A DNA stretch of 52,500 bases, from NCBI GenBank assembly GCA_030141605.1, contig JAQGDQ010000598.1:63769-116268 (forward strand). Direction: 5' to 3'. Made by a program: the position numbers and the translations under genes. Within the stretch, counting starts at the first letter, position 1. Each line of letters begins with the position of its first letter. Of the stretch, positions 23,054-33,939 are shown piece after piece. Source of the DNA: Tubiluchus corallicola. Lineage: Eukaryota; Priapulida; Priapulimorpha; Priapulimorphida; Tubiluchidae. The notes beneath the pieces were generated by a model. It did not search any database, had not been told where the DNA came from, and was given only the letters and a program-made list of their open reading frames with translations.

Positions 23054-23399
23054 CGTTGTGTTTTGTTTCTCTCGAAAGGCTCGTAGAGAAAACCAGAAAA
23101 CACGTCGTCAAATTAAACTAGTTTATTATGCGAGAATTCTGCAAAACAAAAGTATGAAGGAACTCGAAATGTTTGCAGTAAATGTGATAATCTGGAAACA
23201 TGAAAGCGTATCTGAGAATCTGAGAATACCAGGATACATGAGAATGTGAGAGAATAAACTTCAGCGGCCAGCTCCGCCTTATATATCAGTGCCAGCGAAC
23301 AATCTAGAAATAGAAACTTCTACAAGGTAAGAAGATTGCTCTGCTATACTATAGAACATTCTACAATATTCTATTTAATTCTAGAGGATCTCCATAACA
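23054..23399 (-). mobile_element. Solo LTR, copy 2, with perfect 5-bp target duplication
   Basis: The 346-bp unit is homologous to 17221-17589 over its whole length (shared blocks GAAAACACGTCGTCAAATT, AAACTAGTTTATTA, GAAATGTTTGCAGTAAA, GCCTTATATA, CTACAAGGTAAG). It is flanked by TATCT on both sides (23049-23053 and 23400-23404). Its first base pair has changed from TG to CG. AATAAA on the minus strand is kept (plus 23122-23127). Indels between the copies show independent ageing. Confidence 0.88.
23276..23371 (-). promoter_or_regulatory. TATA box and conserved heat-shock-element-like site in LTR 2
   Basis: GCCTTATATAT at 23276-23286 (minus ATATATAAGGC) and GAACATTCTACAATATTC at 23354-23371. 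The distal site is the same four-module site as in LTR 1 with one change. The two proximal GAACATTC sites of LTR 1 are damaged here (GAACAATCTAG, GAAACTTCTAC). Confidence 0.45.
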
Positions 23400-23512
23400 T
23401 ATCTGTAATTAAGTTATCCAAAAATAAAGAACATACATGTATTATAAACCAGTGGACAACAGAATAGGGTCAATCTTGTATAAACACTATAAATAGCACT
23501 AGTAGTTGTGAC

Positions 23513-23792
23513 CAGAGCCTATTTCAGAAGGGGGATACTTCCCCGAAGTCTCACTCTCCAGGGGGGCCTCGCGCCTAGGTAACATTTTTTTGTTGCTTTT
23601 GATTTGACTGTTTTTAAGTATTAAGGACTGGTCTTGAGAATAAAGCAGTTTTTCTTTCAATTGTTCTTTCTTTTAACAACTGCATAGCCCCATATTTTCT
23701 CTTCAAAAATGCTTCTTGAGCGTTCCAGCAGTTCAAAGGGGGCCTCACACGCCCCACTTCCCCGGGCCTCGCTTAGGCTGAAAAAGGCCCTG
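23513..23792. mobile_element. hAT-type MITE with perfect 8-bp target duplication
   Basis: The ends CAGAGCCTATTTCAG and CTGAAAAAGGCCCTG are inverted repeats (CAGRGCCT-TTTCAG). The 280-bp element is flanked by GTTGTGAC on both sides (23505-23512 and 23793-23800). Eight-base duplications and CAGRG ends are diagnostic of hAT transposons. Near each end are GGGGCCTCG-type motifs in inverted order. No coding capacity. Confidence 0.88.
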
Positions 23793-23800
23793 GTTGTGAC

Positions 23801-24219
23801 ACTACGAAAAGTGATTGTGACATGGCTTGGAATTTCTGTGATAAACCTTCCTATAGCAGTGAATCGTTAGAACAAGTATTTGACTTGAGCGTGCTTGCAG
23901 TTGTAACGACACAATCAACCTAATTTAATCACAGAAGAACAATTAGGCAAATATGATTAACACTTTCCGACCGGCTCTATAATGAAAATGCATTTGAAGC
24001 CGCCAGTAAGCGCGCTTCCCACTCAACACTGCTTATTGTTTGGCTTCCGCGTGATCGATTACTGATCATCTATCAATGTCGAAACCAATGTTGACTGTGT
24101 TTACAATACAGACATGTAGTTCTCCCAGTGGAGAGCTCTACCAGTAACAAATTAAGTTTATCTACAGGCCTGGGATCGGTTGAAACGGCAGCTAATAAAT
24201 CTGTGTCATGATTTGAGCA
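23801..24219. other. Unannotated stretch
   Basis: No recognised gene or second copy. It may include the missing end of the element that follows. Confidence 0.35.
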
Positions 24220-24644
24220 ATTAGCACATTTCGGAAATGCACTGTGCAAAAATAAGTGCTGTACCTCTCAGTTCAGATGTGTTAGTTTGTGACGAACTAC
24301 ACACGTTCGACAGCTCATGCATGAGTACTGCGGTAAATTTGAAATTTGAATTTTTATCTTAAAATTTGCATAGTTTTAGTACAACATGCTGAATATCTTA
24401 CAGTAGTACTGTACTTCAATTTTCGCTTTCGCAAACGCGTCAACACACTAATGGGATATTTTTGTTGTTGAAAATTATGTTATCAATAGTTATGTTATCA
24501 ATGTGCCCGCCGTTAATTAAGTTTTTAGTCCATTTTTTTTAATTATAAGAACCGCTTTTGCAGTATTTATTCTACTAAAATATATGCTTTTTATCGGACT
24601 TGAAAATGGGGTAGCATATGCAACATCAGTCTGTCTTCCCTTAA
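24220..24644 (-). mobile_element. TTAAAGGAAGA-type element, copy 2
   Basis: Reverse complement of 19530-19930, ending GTCTGTCTTCCCTTAA (TTAA 24641-24644). Similarity extends leftward to about 24220, past AGGTACAGCAC on the minus strand. The outer border is not visible. Confidence 0.55.
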
Positions 24645-25229
24645 GTGTACCACGGTAACACGTTTTAACTACAACCGTCACGTGACATGTGTGTAAAACA
24701 AAGCCATTTGTTGCATCAGTTCAGTAATTGTTTACTTAATTGTGCATTAGTCTGTGCGTAGAGTGATTTACTAGCAAAATCTTGCTTGGGACAAGAAAAA
24801 GTGAGTAAGGTTCTAACTAGCTGTTAAAACTGTTACTATTACAGCAGCATCGGCTGCAAGGCGTTGTCAAGTGTACATAAATGCGTTGTCTAGCACACAT
24901 CTTTCACGATCATCATCAATCGCTGGAACTGTGTGAAAAGGCTTATAGAGTAGTCATCACCTCTTTCATAACTTTGAAAAATGTGTTGTTTATTCCTTCC
25001 CAATGAACAGTGAATCACTAATCAGTTTTTTAAGTAATGCATTAGCACTGCATTAATGAATTAGTTTCTCTCAAGAAACATTGTTTAATTTAAGAATGTA
25101 TTGTTTTCTCTAACAGTTCCAATGGTATGTAAAGTTTACAGAATATTAGTAGACCTATAAAGTTATTATTTAAGCAGCAATTATTAAATTAAAATTAAAT
25201 TTTACTTCCTTAAGCTTTACCACCTATCC
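24645..25229. other. Unannotated A+T-rich stretch
   Basis: No gene or repeat copy recognised. Confidence 0.35.
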
Positions 25230-25420
25230 ACATTTGAGATACCAATATCACATCTGACTTGACATGTGTCTACATTTGACTTACCAAAAACGCTTAAGAT
25301 TTCTTGAAAACCATTGTTAACATATTCGAACTACCTAAGTCTACATTTGAGTTACCAAGACACATTTGAATTACCTAAATCTACATTTGAGTTAACGCAG
25401 GTCTACATTTGACATGTAAA
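25230..25420. repeat. Degenerate short tandem repeat around CTACATTTGA
   Basis: CACATTTGAGATACC, CACATCTGACTTGAC, CTACATTTGACTTACC, CTACATTTGAGTTACC, CACATTTGAATTACC, CTACATTTGAGTTAAC and CTACATTTGACATG follow one another at irregular spacings of about 20-60 bp. Old and decayed. Confidence 0.65.
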
Positions 25421-25642
25421 ACCTATAGAACAGGCCTGTAAACATGATGGTGCTCCCAACAATACGTTCCTTTGCAGACCTAATATAACAATGCATTCTT
25501 AAACCTCGCGGGGGCGTTGGGGCATTGTGGCTGTACAATCGTACGCATTGTGCAACATGGCGCGCATTGTTTGTCAACGCACAGTAGAATTGGAACATGA
25601 AGCACATTGTTACCTCACTTTGCGCGAGTCTAGCAATTTCTC

Positions 25643-25893
25643 TAGTTACAAATTATAATTCAACACTACATACCTACATAATGAAAGATAACGAACATAT
25701 TTTAATACATACTAACAAAAATTTATACACATTATACACAATGAAAAACAGCGAGTACAATTATAATAAACATAATTACCAATTCTAATGCAAATTCACA
25801 TAATCATAAATAAAAACAAAACAGCATATAGAAAACACAACGAGAATTGTAAAGTTTCATCACCAACAGACTGTTTATATACGGGCGAAAGAC
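25643..25893. repeat. Dispersed repeat C, copy 2
   Basis: Matches 11759-12007 nearly throughout in the same orientation, ending ATACGGGCGAAAGAC. It is joined directly to repeat E here but not at 11.7 kb, so the two are separate units. Confidence 0.75.
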
Positions 25894-25894
25894 T

Positions 25895-26150
25895 CACTGA
25901 TAAGTTTTGAAGAATGGTTAAAATGAATAGATAGATATAGAACTAGAGAAAGGATAGCGAAAAAACAATTCAATTCAATTTCAATTTATTTATCTCTTTA
26001 TAATACTACGATAAAACATGATTAATAAAAGAATCTCTAATAAGTTTTGAAGAATGGTTAAAATGAATAGATAGATCTAGAACTAGAGAAAGGATAGCGA
26101 AAAGACAATTCAATTCAATTTAATTTCAATTTATTTATCTCTCTCAGCGC
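25895..26150. repeat. Dispersed repeat E, copies 2 and 3 in tandem
   Basis: The segment AAGTTTTGAAGAATGG to GGATAGCGAAAA-GACAATTC occurs twice (about 25901-25975 and 26043-26115), each followed by (AATTC)n and TTTCAATTTATTTATCTCT. The doubling suggests a target-site or local tandem duplication, or insertion of one copy into the tail of another. Confidence 0.65.
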
Positions 26151-26454
26151 ATGCGTGGCATTTAAATTTACGGTTTGTGCAGTAATTGGCAGGCGATGTA
26201 GTCGATATTACAAGCTTGACGTAATATTACTGTTATTCAGCCAAGGTAGTTGTGAATACCGAGCACGAAGCTGGGTGTTTGCTAAGATAATATTTCCACA
26301 GCGCTGATATTTCCTGCAGGAATTGATTTATGGTACATTTCAGTGAGTAACAGACAGCAATGAATTATTCAAGCAAGTTGTTGAATGTTATAAGTTCTTT
26401 TTAATAGGCAACATTTGTAGCCATAATTTATTCATGCAGATGATACGAAAAGAA

Positions 26455-26710
26455 GGGTCGTATTAACACTTTAGGAAGTCCTAAGCTGATAGTCCTGTCC
26501 CGCCCATCTCAATTGTAAATTTTTGGTTGCTTATGGACTAAACAGATTAAACAATTACTTAGTAGAAACCCTATTAACCTAATTTCTACCTGGTCATTAC
26601 TAATCACGTGCATTTCCGTAGTACTTATATCCAAGCATGCTGCGCAACTGCTTGTTGTGTATTACTTCTAACCTGTTCGCTATGTGGTACTGTTATATAA
26701 AAGCTGCGCT
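26455..26710 (-). repeat. Dispersed repeat B, inverted copy
   Basis: On the minus strand it reads through ACATAGCGAACAGG, AACAAGCAGTTGCG, ATGACCAGGTAGAAATTAGG and GAGATGGGCGGGACAG, in the same order as 4335-4570. No terminal structure was recognised. Confidence 0.7.
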
Positions 26711-26872
26711 CGGTAACTGCCTGTGGTGTGTTATAAAATTTGCCATTTACATGAATATGAAAGTATACACATTTTCACAAGAGAATAAGAATTTTTTTCA
26801 AAAAATGTGACGTCCTTTCAAACTTTGGCGCCCTAGTCCATAGCCTATTTAGCCTACTGGTTTATACACTCC

Positions 26873-27279
26873 CTCAGAGGAGCTGCACAAGCAGCCAACA
26901 GCTAGAGGGCGGAGGAGGTCAAGTAACCCAACGGCCATGTGTAGAGGAGTAAACCTTCCAAATCAAGAGTGGAGCCCCGAAGGCGGACCAGTGCAGCATG
27001 CTCACTGACTCCTGCAGCCAACCTGGTGCCAAACGTATCGCTCCGCTTTCCTTTGGACTACACCAGGGAGGAAGAGAGGGGTTTCCTGTTGTCTGGGGCA
27101 ACTCAGGATCTCCACACACCTTCCCAGGCGTGCGCCCTGGAGAGGCAACTTCAGGGGTTCAAGGATCGGACTGCTCAGCCACAGTCGACGCTGCAGCTCC
27201 ATCAATGTGATCAATAACTGACTCTCTTGGCGCACACTCCATTGTCTTCCGAGACAGAAGGATGCCAACAACAACATAA
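26873..27279 (+). mobile_element. SINE-like repeat body, copy without 5S head
   Basis: GAGGAGCTGCACAAG through GAGTGGAGCCCCGAAGGCGG, GCATGCTCACTGACTCC, GCCAACCTGGTGCCAAACG and TTTGGACTACACCAG to AGACAGAAGGATGCCAACAA is about 90% similar to the minus-strand segment 41290-40950, where a 5S rRNA-like head adjoins it. This copy has an extra 60 bp near 27150-27210 and no 5S head. It is much more G+C-rich than its surroundings. Overlapping frames on both strands reflect composition, not genes. Confidence 0.7.
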
Positions 27280-27945
27280 TACACCCTGACAAAAGACGTC
27301 TTTGGCTGCTCAGCAGATTGAGTTGTAGGGAAGTCTAATTGAGTTGGCAATATCTCCAACTTCGATTACATTCAAACTAACCCATATCAGTCATTTAATG
27401 GGCTTCATATGAACGAGTATAAATCTGTATAATGTAGTTAAGTCTCCATTATTGTCTGTAGTTTGATTAACTTTGCTTACCTAATGTCCATTTGTCTAAA
27501 ATTGCACTAGACCTTCAGACGTATCGATCGTGTTTTAATGCTCCAGATTCGTGATGAATGAAATAAGAGATGGAATGGAATCATTTTGAACGAGTAGAGA
27601 ATGTTCTCGCACATTTTCACTCGCGATCTATAATCAAAACTACTAACTTTAGGTCATTGAACATGTGTTGCCATCTATGTTTCAATTTCTTAATTTTCTT
27701 TGTTGTTATCACTTGACTCAGTTTTAAGTAAGTAAACATTTATCATCATCATCAATTGTAAATAGTGTAAAGGATGTATTACTAGTATAAATAAAGTATT
27801 TTACAGTTCAACGCAGATTTCATATTCAGAATTCTAACCACCAGAGTGAATGAATCTGAAGTCTTTATCTTCTGTTTTAATATATCTTCCAAGCTACAAA
27901 TTTTCTACAAGTTCAGGTATCAGCTATAAGTTTTCTACAAATGTG
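27280..27945. other. Unannotated stretch
   Basis: No gene recognised. AGTATAAATAAAG near 27785 could be a poly(A) signal or LINE tail, without further support. Confidence 0.35.
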
Positions 27946-27949
27946 TGAG

Positions 27950-28410
27950 TGAATGAGCGAACGAAAAGATTATCTATAATAGAATGAATGAATGAATTTT
28001 CAGCGAGCGAATGAATGAATAAACGAATTTTCTACGTACGAATGGATAAAAAGAATGAATGAACGAATTTGAACAAGCTAATGAATGACAAGAATGAATG
28101 AATGAATGAATTTTAACGTGCGAATGAATGAGTGAATTTTAACGTGCGAATGAATGAATGAATTTTAACGTGCGACTGAATGAATAAATGAATGAATGAA
28201 TGAATTTTAATGTGCAAATGAATGAATGAATGAATTTTCTACGTGCAAATGAACGAAAAGAATGAATTTTAACGTGCGAATGAATGAATGAATGAATTTT
28301 AATGTACGAATGAATGAATGAATGAATGAATTTTAATGTGCAAATGATTGAATGAGGGAATTTTAATGTGAAAATGAATGAATGAATGAAGTTTAATGTC
28401 CAAATGGGTG
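27950..28410. repeat. Degenerate (AATG)n minisatellite
   Basis: Runs of GAATGAATGAAT are broken every 30-45 bp by TTTTAACGTGCG or TTTTCTACGTGC, giving an irregular higher-order unit. The minus-strand frame (phenylalanine/histidine/serine-rich) is a by-product. Confidence 0.92.
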
Positions 28411-29093
28411 AAAAGAAGTCATCCAAATGGGTGAACGAAAAAGCGAACAAGAAAACGGAAAAAAAGGCAAAAAAGACAAAAATTTTAAATAAAATACACA
28501 AACTGCATATAAGGACGGTTCGAATCAATGAAAAAATATAAAAAACTAAATGCGAAAAATGCAGGAACGGAAACCAAAGAAAGAAACGAGACGCGAATTC
28601 TGCAAGTTGCTTTGATTCTGTTTTCCCGTGAATTTAAACTACTGTGTCCAGCATGCATTTTTAATGAAGGTAAGAAATTTAATAATGCCCATGCAGCTTT
28701 AAAGAGAAATCCGCTTTCAAACTTGAGTGTTTTTAAAACAAGATTTTTCCATTAGCCGTCTGAGTTTGTGCCCATTTTCTAAAGTTTTTTTAATGTTTGA
28801 AACTCATAATGGAACTTTCTTCACTGATTCACAATATCAACTGTATGTTTCATTTAAGAATTTCTTTTTCTTAAATACAAACGAACGTTGAAGAAGAAAT
28901 GCAAAAAATAAACTAAATATAAAAAAGATGGATGGCGTGACAAAATTAATAGTATTTCGTTTAGTATATGTACTCGCTAGTTCAGGGGATACGTCTTAAG
29001 TAACTCAGTACACTGTACTTATCTTCAACGTGGTCCCGATTATTATTATCTGTGATTGTGAACGAGGCTGATTTACCATTGATGATGTATGAC
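28411..29093. other. Unannotated stretch
   Basis: A 75-codon ATG frame (28528-28755) crosses a donor-like GTAAGAAA at 28669, but no protein family is recognisable. The rest is featureless. Confidence 0.3.
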
Positions 29094-29523
29094 TAAGGGT
29101 GTGCATCGAACGTTCGAGTTCGAACGTTCGAATCGAATTCGAATGTTCGAATTCGATTCGAACGAGTTTTTAAGTTCGAATTCGATTGGAACCTGAAATT
29201 ATAGATTCGAATAATTCAACACTCCAGCCACACACGTTCTTTATCATTAAAATGTTTGAAACAGCAAGCAATTAGCACAATTTAGCTGCAGTTTTACAGC
29301 AGAACAAAATCAAGTAACATGCATGATCTTTGTAAGACCACTTTTTACTGGTGGTTCGTAAACTGGTTCGAAAATCTTTCAAATTCAATTCGAATTCGAT
29401 TCGGATTCGAAATACTGAAACTGGGTTCGATTCGAGTTCGAAAGTCACAAATTCGATTCGATTCTGGTAGATCACAAATTCGAGTCGATTCCTTCGCTTT
29501 CTGGTAGAGAATGATCACCCCTA
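29094..29523. mobile_element. hAT-like MITE rich in TTCGAA palindromes
   Basis: The left end TAAGGGTGTGCAT and right end ATGATCACCCCTA are inverted repeats, and the flanks TGTATGAC and TCTGTGAC agree at 6 of 8 positions, as an aged hAT duplication would. Inside each end are clusters of TTCGAA, GTTCGAA and TCGAATTCGA (29108-29210 and 29360-29490) in mirrored order, giving the element strong fold-back potential. A 430-bp non-coding element. Confidence 0.65.
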
Positions 29524-29830
29524 TCTGTGACTCCGTTTATGATCTATGATCTAGAACTGGGATAGCTTTTTGCGAAGTCGCGCTGAGAGTCTGAAATTTC
29601 GTCAAATTTTCGGTTGGTTGACACTTAACAAGTCACGCCACCCACGTGTTACCGCGTTTTTGTCACTTGTGAAAGAAATGGCGTTATGAACGGACGATCA
29701 GTGACGAATTCATAGTTGCCAGTGTCGTATAAGTGTTGTTTTACTGAATTACCTGTAAGTCTTGCAGATTCAGTGTAAAGAACAGGCTAATTATTGTTAT
29801 TGTTGTTGATGATGATGTTAAAATTGCCAA
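29524..29830. other. Unannotated stretch
   Basis: No gene or repeat recognised between the hAT-like and TTAA-type elements. Confidence 0.4.
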
Positions 29831-30232
29831 CCAAAGTAAGCCTCAGAAAATTCGCAATAAAAATTTATATCACATAAGTACAATCTTAAAAGCGAATAAA
29901 GTACTCGCGTTTTCGCATTTATTCCAATTTTTGTAAAATGTTTCAACCGTTGCAGTAAACGTTGGCGCAGCCAATTGAAAAGCCAGCATGTGTTTGATCA
30001 CGTGACATGACATCATTCGAACACAGTCGCAGTGAGTTCTGAGCACGTGTACTATAAAGATTTGTGTTGTGGTTCTGTGACGTCATCTAATATGGCGCCG
30101 CCGTGACAGTCTCGCGGGAGTATTTAAAATGAAAACAAACAGGAAATTCTTTTAACGTAAGTAAGATAAACGCTTAAGATTGCCTCTAACCGTTATAATT
30201 CTTTAGCGAAAATTTTCTGAGACTTGCTTTAA
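29831..30232. mobile_element. TTAA MITE, diverged relative of family 1
   Basis: Termini AAAGTAAGCCTCAGAAAATT (29833-29852) and AATTTTCTGAGACTTGCTTT (30211-30230) are inverted repeats with two mismatches. TTAA follows on the right, while on the left it has decayed. The interior shares TGACGTCAT, ATGGCGCC and AAAATGAAAACAAAC with family 1, so it is a diverged subfamily. TGACGTCA at 30078-30085 is perfect. Confidence 0.7.
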
Positions 30233-30545
30233 CTAGGCCTTTCCTTGACCTTTAAAAAATTAATATGTACAGAATCAAAAGTTTACAAATTAAAAATCAG
30301 ATAAAAAGCAGCGCTTCAATATCAATAAATCATACCACCTCCTAAATATTCTACTATAAAATCGTACTCTGTTTAGTTGCATAATATAGGATTTACAATA
30401 GAATTTGCGGATCCAATCTAGCGTCACCTGTTTCCTAACTTGTGCAGTCAAGATGAAAATGAGTCTGCAAGACCAGCATAACGTGCAACTGTTGCGTAAG
30501 TCAAGGCGCCATATTTTGCTGGTTTATCTAATTATGGCATGTTAA

Positions 30546-30737
30546 ACTTATAAGATATCGAGGCCTTCGGGAGCGAAAGGTAAAATTTTGACGGACATTG
30601 AACAGCAAAATGATTTGCTAATGAGGTTTTTACAAAAAGAACAGAGTTACTGTTGTGAAGAAGATGAAATTAATGAAGTAGACGTAAGCGAAAAAGAGGA
30701 GAAAAATTTTCACTTGAAAAGGTTGAGGGAAATTTAG
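30546..30737 (+). pseudogene. Coding-like fragment, unidentified
   Basis: A stop-free frame of about 63 codons ends at TAG (30735-30737) and contains KGKILTDIEQQNDLLMRF and EEDEINEVDVSEKEEKNF, then LKRLREI. The amphipathic charged composition is unusual for this A+T-rich DNA and looks like a real protein segment, perhaps from a transposase or a host gene relic. There is no ATG near the start and no clear splice sites. I do not recognise a family. Confidence 0.3.
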
Positions 30738-31014
30738 CCCAAAGCGTGTAGCATGTACATGAAGACTTCAGCTAAATTATTGAAACTTTGATTGCTGTTA
30801 AAGGAAAAGCCAAGTCTCTTGGGAAGTTGAGCTTTTTTTAATATTTGGGGAAAATGTTAGAAGGTTTCAGCAATAAAATTGTGATAAGCTTTTCGTATAA
30901 TTAATAAAATCAACTTAAAGTCGTCGTCACTTTACGCTTGGGGGCGCTCCTCATTTTAGACGAAAAATGGCGTCTAGGACGTAAAGTTTGAGGGGCATTT
31001 TTTAACACATCACA
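30738..31014. other. Unannotated stretch
   Basis: GTTAAAGGAAAAGCC near 30799 resembles a T2-type terminus without a partner. Nothing else recognised. Confidence 0.35.
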
Positions 31015-31145
31015 GACAGTCACTGGGCTCAGCTTTTATATAAGTGCCACATAACGAACAGGTGCAAGGTATTACGCAACAAGCAGTTGTGCAACCTTTC
31101 GAATATAAGCGCTACACAAATACGTGCAATTAATAATGACATTAT
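31015..31145 (+). repeat. Dispersed repeat B, partial copy
   Basis: AGCTTTTATATAAGTGCCAC then ATAACGAACAGGTGCAAGG and AACAAGCAGTTGTGCAACC, as at 4335 and 33462. It lacks the 3' half seen at 4.4 and 26.5 kb. Confidence 0.65.
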
Positions 31146-31240
31146 TAATGCTTGTACGAAGCTTATACGAAATCTTGATACGATACCCCTGAGGCTCCCA
31201 CGCTAAATATTGAGGGCATGTTAGATTCCCTATTAATCCA

Positions 31241-31914
31241 GTAATAGCACAAAAAACGTTCCATGAACAAAAAGCTTAAAAATCATCTTGAAATTTTATA
31301 TCACTCACATACTACCTTTTTGCATGCAGGACTTCCATCGACAGTAACACTCTATAAAACATTTAAACTCCCGCGATACATTTAAATCTCCCGGATGCGG
31401 CCATTTTGACAACAAGTCATTCGAAACAAGTTTGGATAATATTTGTAAAGTTTGAAAAAATAATCAGAGCATTCGTAGCATACATGCTACTAACTGTATC
31501 TTGTCTCTTCTCAATAAGATTAAAAATACGTTTTTGGTTAGTGAGTGGTGCACCCTGGAGGTGAGTCAACAACACTTTACCATTTGGTGAAAACATTTTA
31601 AATAATTAATAATTTTCTTTCCTAGTTATCAAAGTCTTTCAAGCAGGTAAACGAAATGCTAAATAATATAACCTTTTATGGAATTCTTTTGGGACATAGT
31701 TTAACATTTCCTTTCTTCCCCTGATTTACATTGTGCGTATATGACGTCATGTAATGACGCCATCGGAACAGTATCGCGCGAAGTTAAAAACGAAAACAAA
31801 CAAAAGTTCCTTTCAACGTGAGTACGATGAACGCATAAAACGGCTACAAAGGAATTTAATTTTTAAGGTGATTTTTCAGAAACCTACTTCTGGTACCCCT
31901 TTTCTTGTCCTTGA
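31241..31914 (-). mobile_element. TTAA MITE, family 1 copy c (inverted)
   Basis: Reverse complement of 3137-3774. The plus-strand right end reads CCCCTTTTCTTGTCCTTGA, where TTAA has mutated to TTGA. The left end is near TAATAGCACAAAAAA. TGACGTCA is intact at 31742-31749. A 68-codon ATG frame at 31754-31960 lies wholly in the repeat and is not a gene. Confidence 0.75.
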
Positions 31915-32006
31915 ACGTAATGAATTCACGTGTACTATTACTCCTCGTCTATTACTGTAACCCGTAGCAAAAATTTGCCTACTACTCTGTTTATTTTAAC
32001 ACATCT

Positions 32007-32456
32007 CTGCTGACTCCTGCAGCTTCTTATTGTTGATAATGCGTAGGTTTCGGTCCAACCACCACTGCCAACATTGGTTAGACCTACGCATTAAGTCTCT
32101 GCTACATCCAGCTTGCAGAGAGAAGGATAAAAACAACAAAAACTAGACGAATTTCACTGCTGACTCCTGCAGCTTCTTATTGTTGATAATGACTAGGTTT
32201 CGGTCCAACCACCACTGCCAACATTGGTTAGACCTACGCATTAAGTCTCTGCTACATCCAGCTTGCAGAGAGAAGGATAAAAACAACAAAAACTAGACGA
32301 ATTTCACTGCTGACTCCTGCAGCTTCTTATTGTTGATAATGACTAGGTTTCGGTCCAACCACCACTGCCAACATTGGTTAGACTTACGCATTAAGTCTCT
32401 GCTACATCCAGCTTGCAGAGAGAGGGAATAAAAATAAAAAACTAGACGAATTTCAC
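32007..32456. repeat. 150-bp tandem repeat, 3 copies, each with a stem-loop
   Basis: CTGCTGACTCCTGCAGCTTC recurs at 32007, 32157 and 32307, exactly 150 bp apart. The copies differ at only a few bases. Unit 1 contains GCGTAGGT and ACCTACGC about 45 bp apart, a perfect 8-bp stem. Units 2 and 3 have changed the left arm to GACTAGGT. Recent triplication. Confidence 0.93.
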
Positions 32457-33461
32457 AACTTTCTACGGTAAGCATATTTGATTGCATTCGAGCAGTAAAA
32501 GCGAATATTCCAGAAATAATTTAGCCAAAAATTGCCTTTCATTCGACGATAAATACTCGTTGAGTTTGCAAATTTGACGTTATTTTCTCTCGAGATGGTT
32601 ATAGATGGCGCTTTTGTAACATATCCAAATGAAACAGAGACCGTATGTAGCAGTTAAAATAAAGGAATCCCGAAATATTATTAAATAAATCGCAATGTTA
32701 GTGGATTTTGATCTAGTGCCTAATTTACCTGGCTTCTCAGGCTTTGCAATCCGTGTGGTGTTGAATCCGGGATTATTCTGTTATGTTTCTCGATTCTGGG
32801 TAATGCGTTTAATCCAGGGCTTAATTTATTATGTTTATAGGTTCTGCGTAGTGTTAAATCAGTGGCTTAATTTACTGTGCTTACGTCCTGTGCACTGATT
32901 TAAATGCCACGCTTGCGCAGAAAGTGACCGAAAGTGACCACTAGACTCGCGCAAAAAGAGAGACAACAATAGGCGCCATGTGCTAATACAAATTAATTAG
33001 TTGCCATGGAAACTGTTTACCTTAGCTAGCACACTGCTATTGAGACTGCCTGGTATTTTTGTGAGCATTGATTGAGATCAAAACACTAAAATTAGCAATT
33101 TTTTTTAGAAAACTTTTTATTTAAAAAATAATTCAGCAACACGCCGCTTAATGGTGTTGCCTCAAAGACACATAATTCTAGCATTTAGTTGTTTAGTTTA
33201 AATCTAAATTAGTGGCTGATTTAAAGATGGTTTTTCTCATTATAAGATTTCACTTTTTCACAGCACCTCTTTATTTTGTTAAATGAAAATAGTCTCCACA
33301 ATTTTACGATATTATTTTAAGTTTATTTTCTAGTTTATACTTTGTATAGTTCTTTGTTAACCACTGTCCTCTGTAACACACAACAAATAGTTTGATTTTT
33401 GCCTTTTACTCTTAACAAGGCTGACAGCAATACGATGAGTATGAAACAACTGCTACTATAT
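32457..33461. other. Unannotated stretch
   Basis: Contains a weak internal repetition (CTGTTATGTTTCTCGATTCTG versus TTATGTTTATAGGTTCTG, with GTAATGCGTTTAATCC and GTAGTGTTAAATCA; 32770-32880). No gene recognised. Confidence 0.35.
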
Positions 33462-33570
33462 AAGTGCCACATAACGAACAAGTGCAAGGTTTAACACAAC
33501 AAGCAGTTGTGCAACCTACTTGAATATAAGCGCTATACGAATACGTGCAATTACTAATGACATTATTAAT
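33462..33570 (+). repeat. Dispersed repeat B, partial copy
   Basis: AAGTGCCACATAACGAACAA to GCTTATACGAAAC, as at 31.0 kb; here it directly precedes the 109-bp array. Confidence 0.65.
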
Positions 33571-33611
33571 GCTTATACGAAACAATACCAGGTAAACGGC
33601 CATAATTGTTA

Positions 33612-33939
33612 TCACTAATATAACTTCTACGGACAAGAATCAAAGTGGTTCACTCATCCATTCACTGACCAGTCTCAGCGTCACATACTTAATTATTTCA
33701 ATCGTCAACACGACACCGAATCACTAATATAACTTCTACGGACAAGAATCAAAGTGGTTCACTCATCCATTCACTGACCAGTCTCAGCGTCACATACTTA
33801 ATTATTTCAATCGCCAACACGACACCGAATCACTAATATAACTTCTACGGACAAGAATCAAAGTGGTTCACTCATCCATTCACTGACCAGTCTCAGCGTC
33901 ACATACTTAATTATTTCAATCTACAACACGACACCGAAT
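33612..33939. repeat. 109-bp tandem repeat, 3 copies
   Basis: TCACTAATATAACTTCTACG recurs at 33612, 33721 and 33830. Copies are almost identical (ATCGTCAAC, ATCGCCAAC and ATCTACAAC are the main differences near the unit end), so the expansion is recent. Confidence 0.95.

Noticed and set aside
26919-27359. Five overlapping open frames on both strands near 27 kb
   Set aside because: They coincide with a G+C-rich dispersed repeat body that recurs at 40950-41290, where the frames are not kept. The openness reflects composition.
31754-31960. 68-codon ATG frame
   Set aside because: Lies within the inverted family 1 MITE; the other copies do not preserve the frame.
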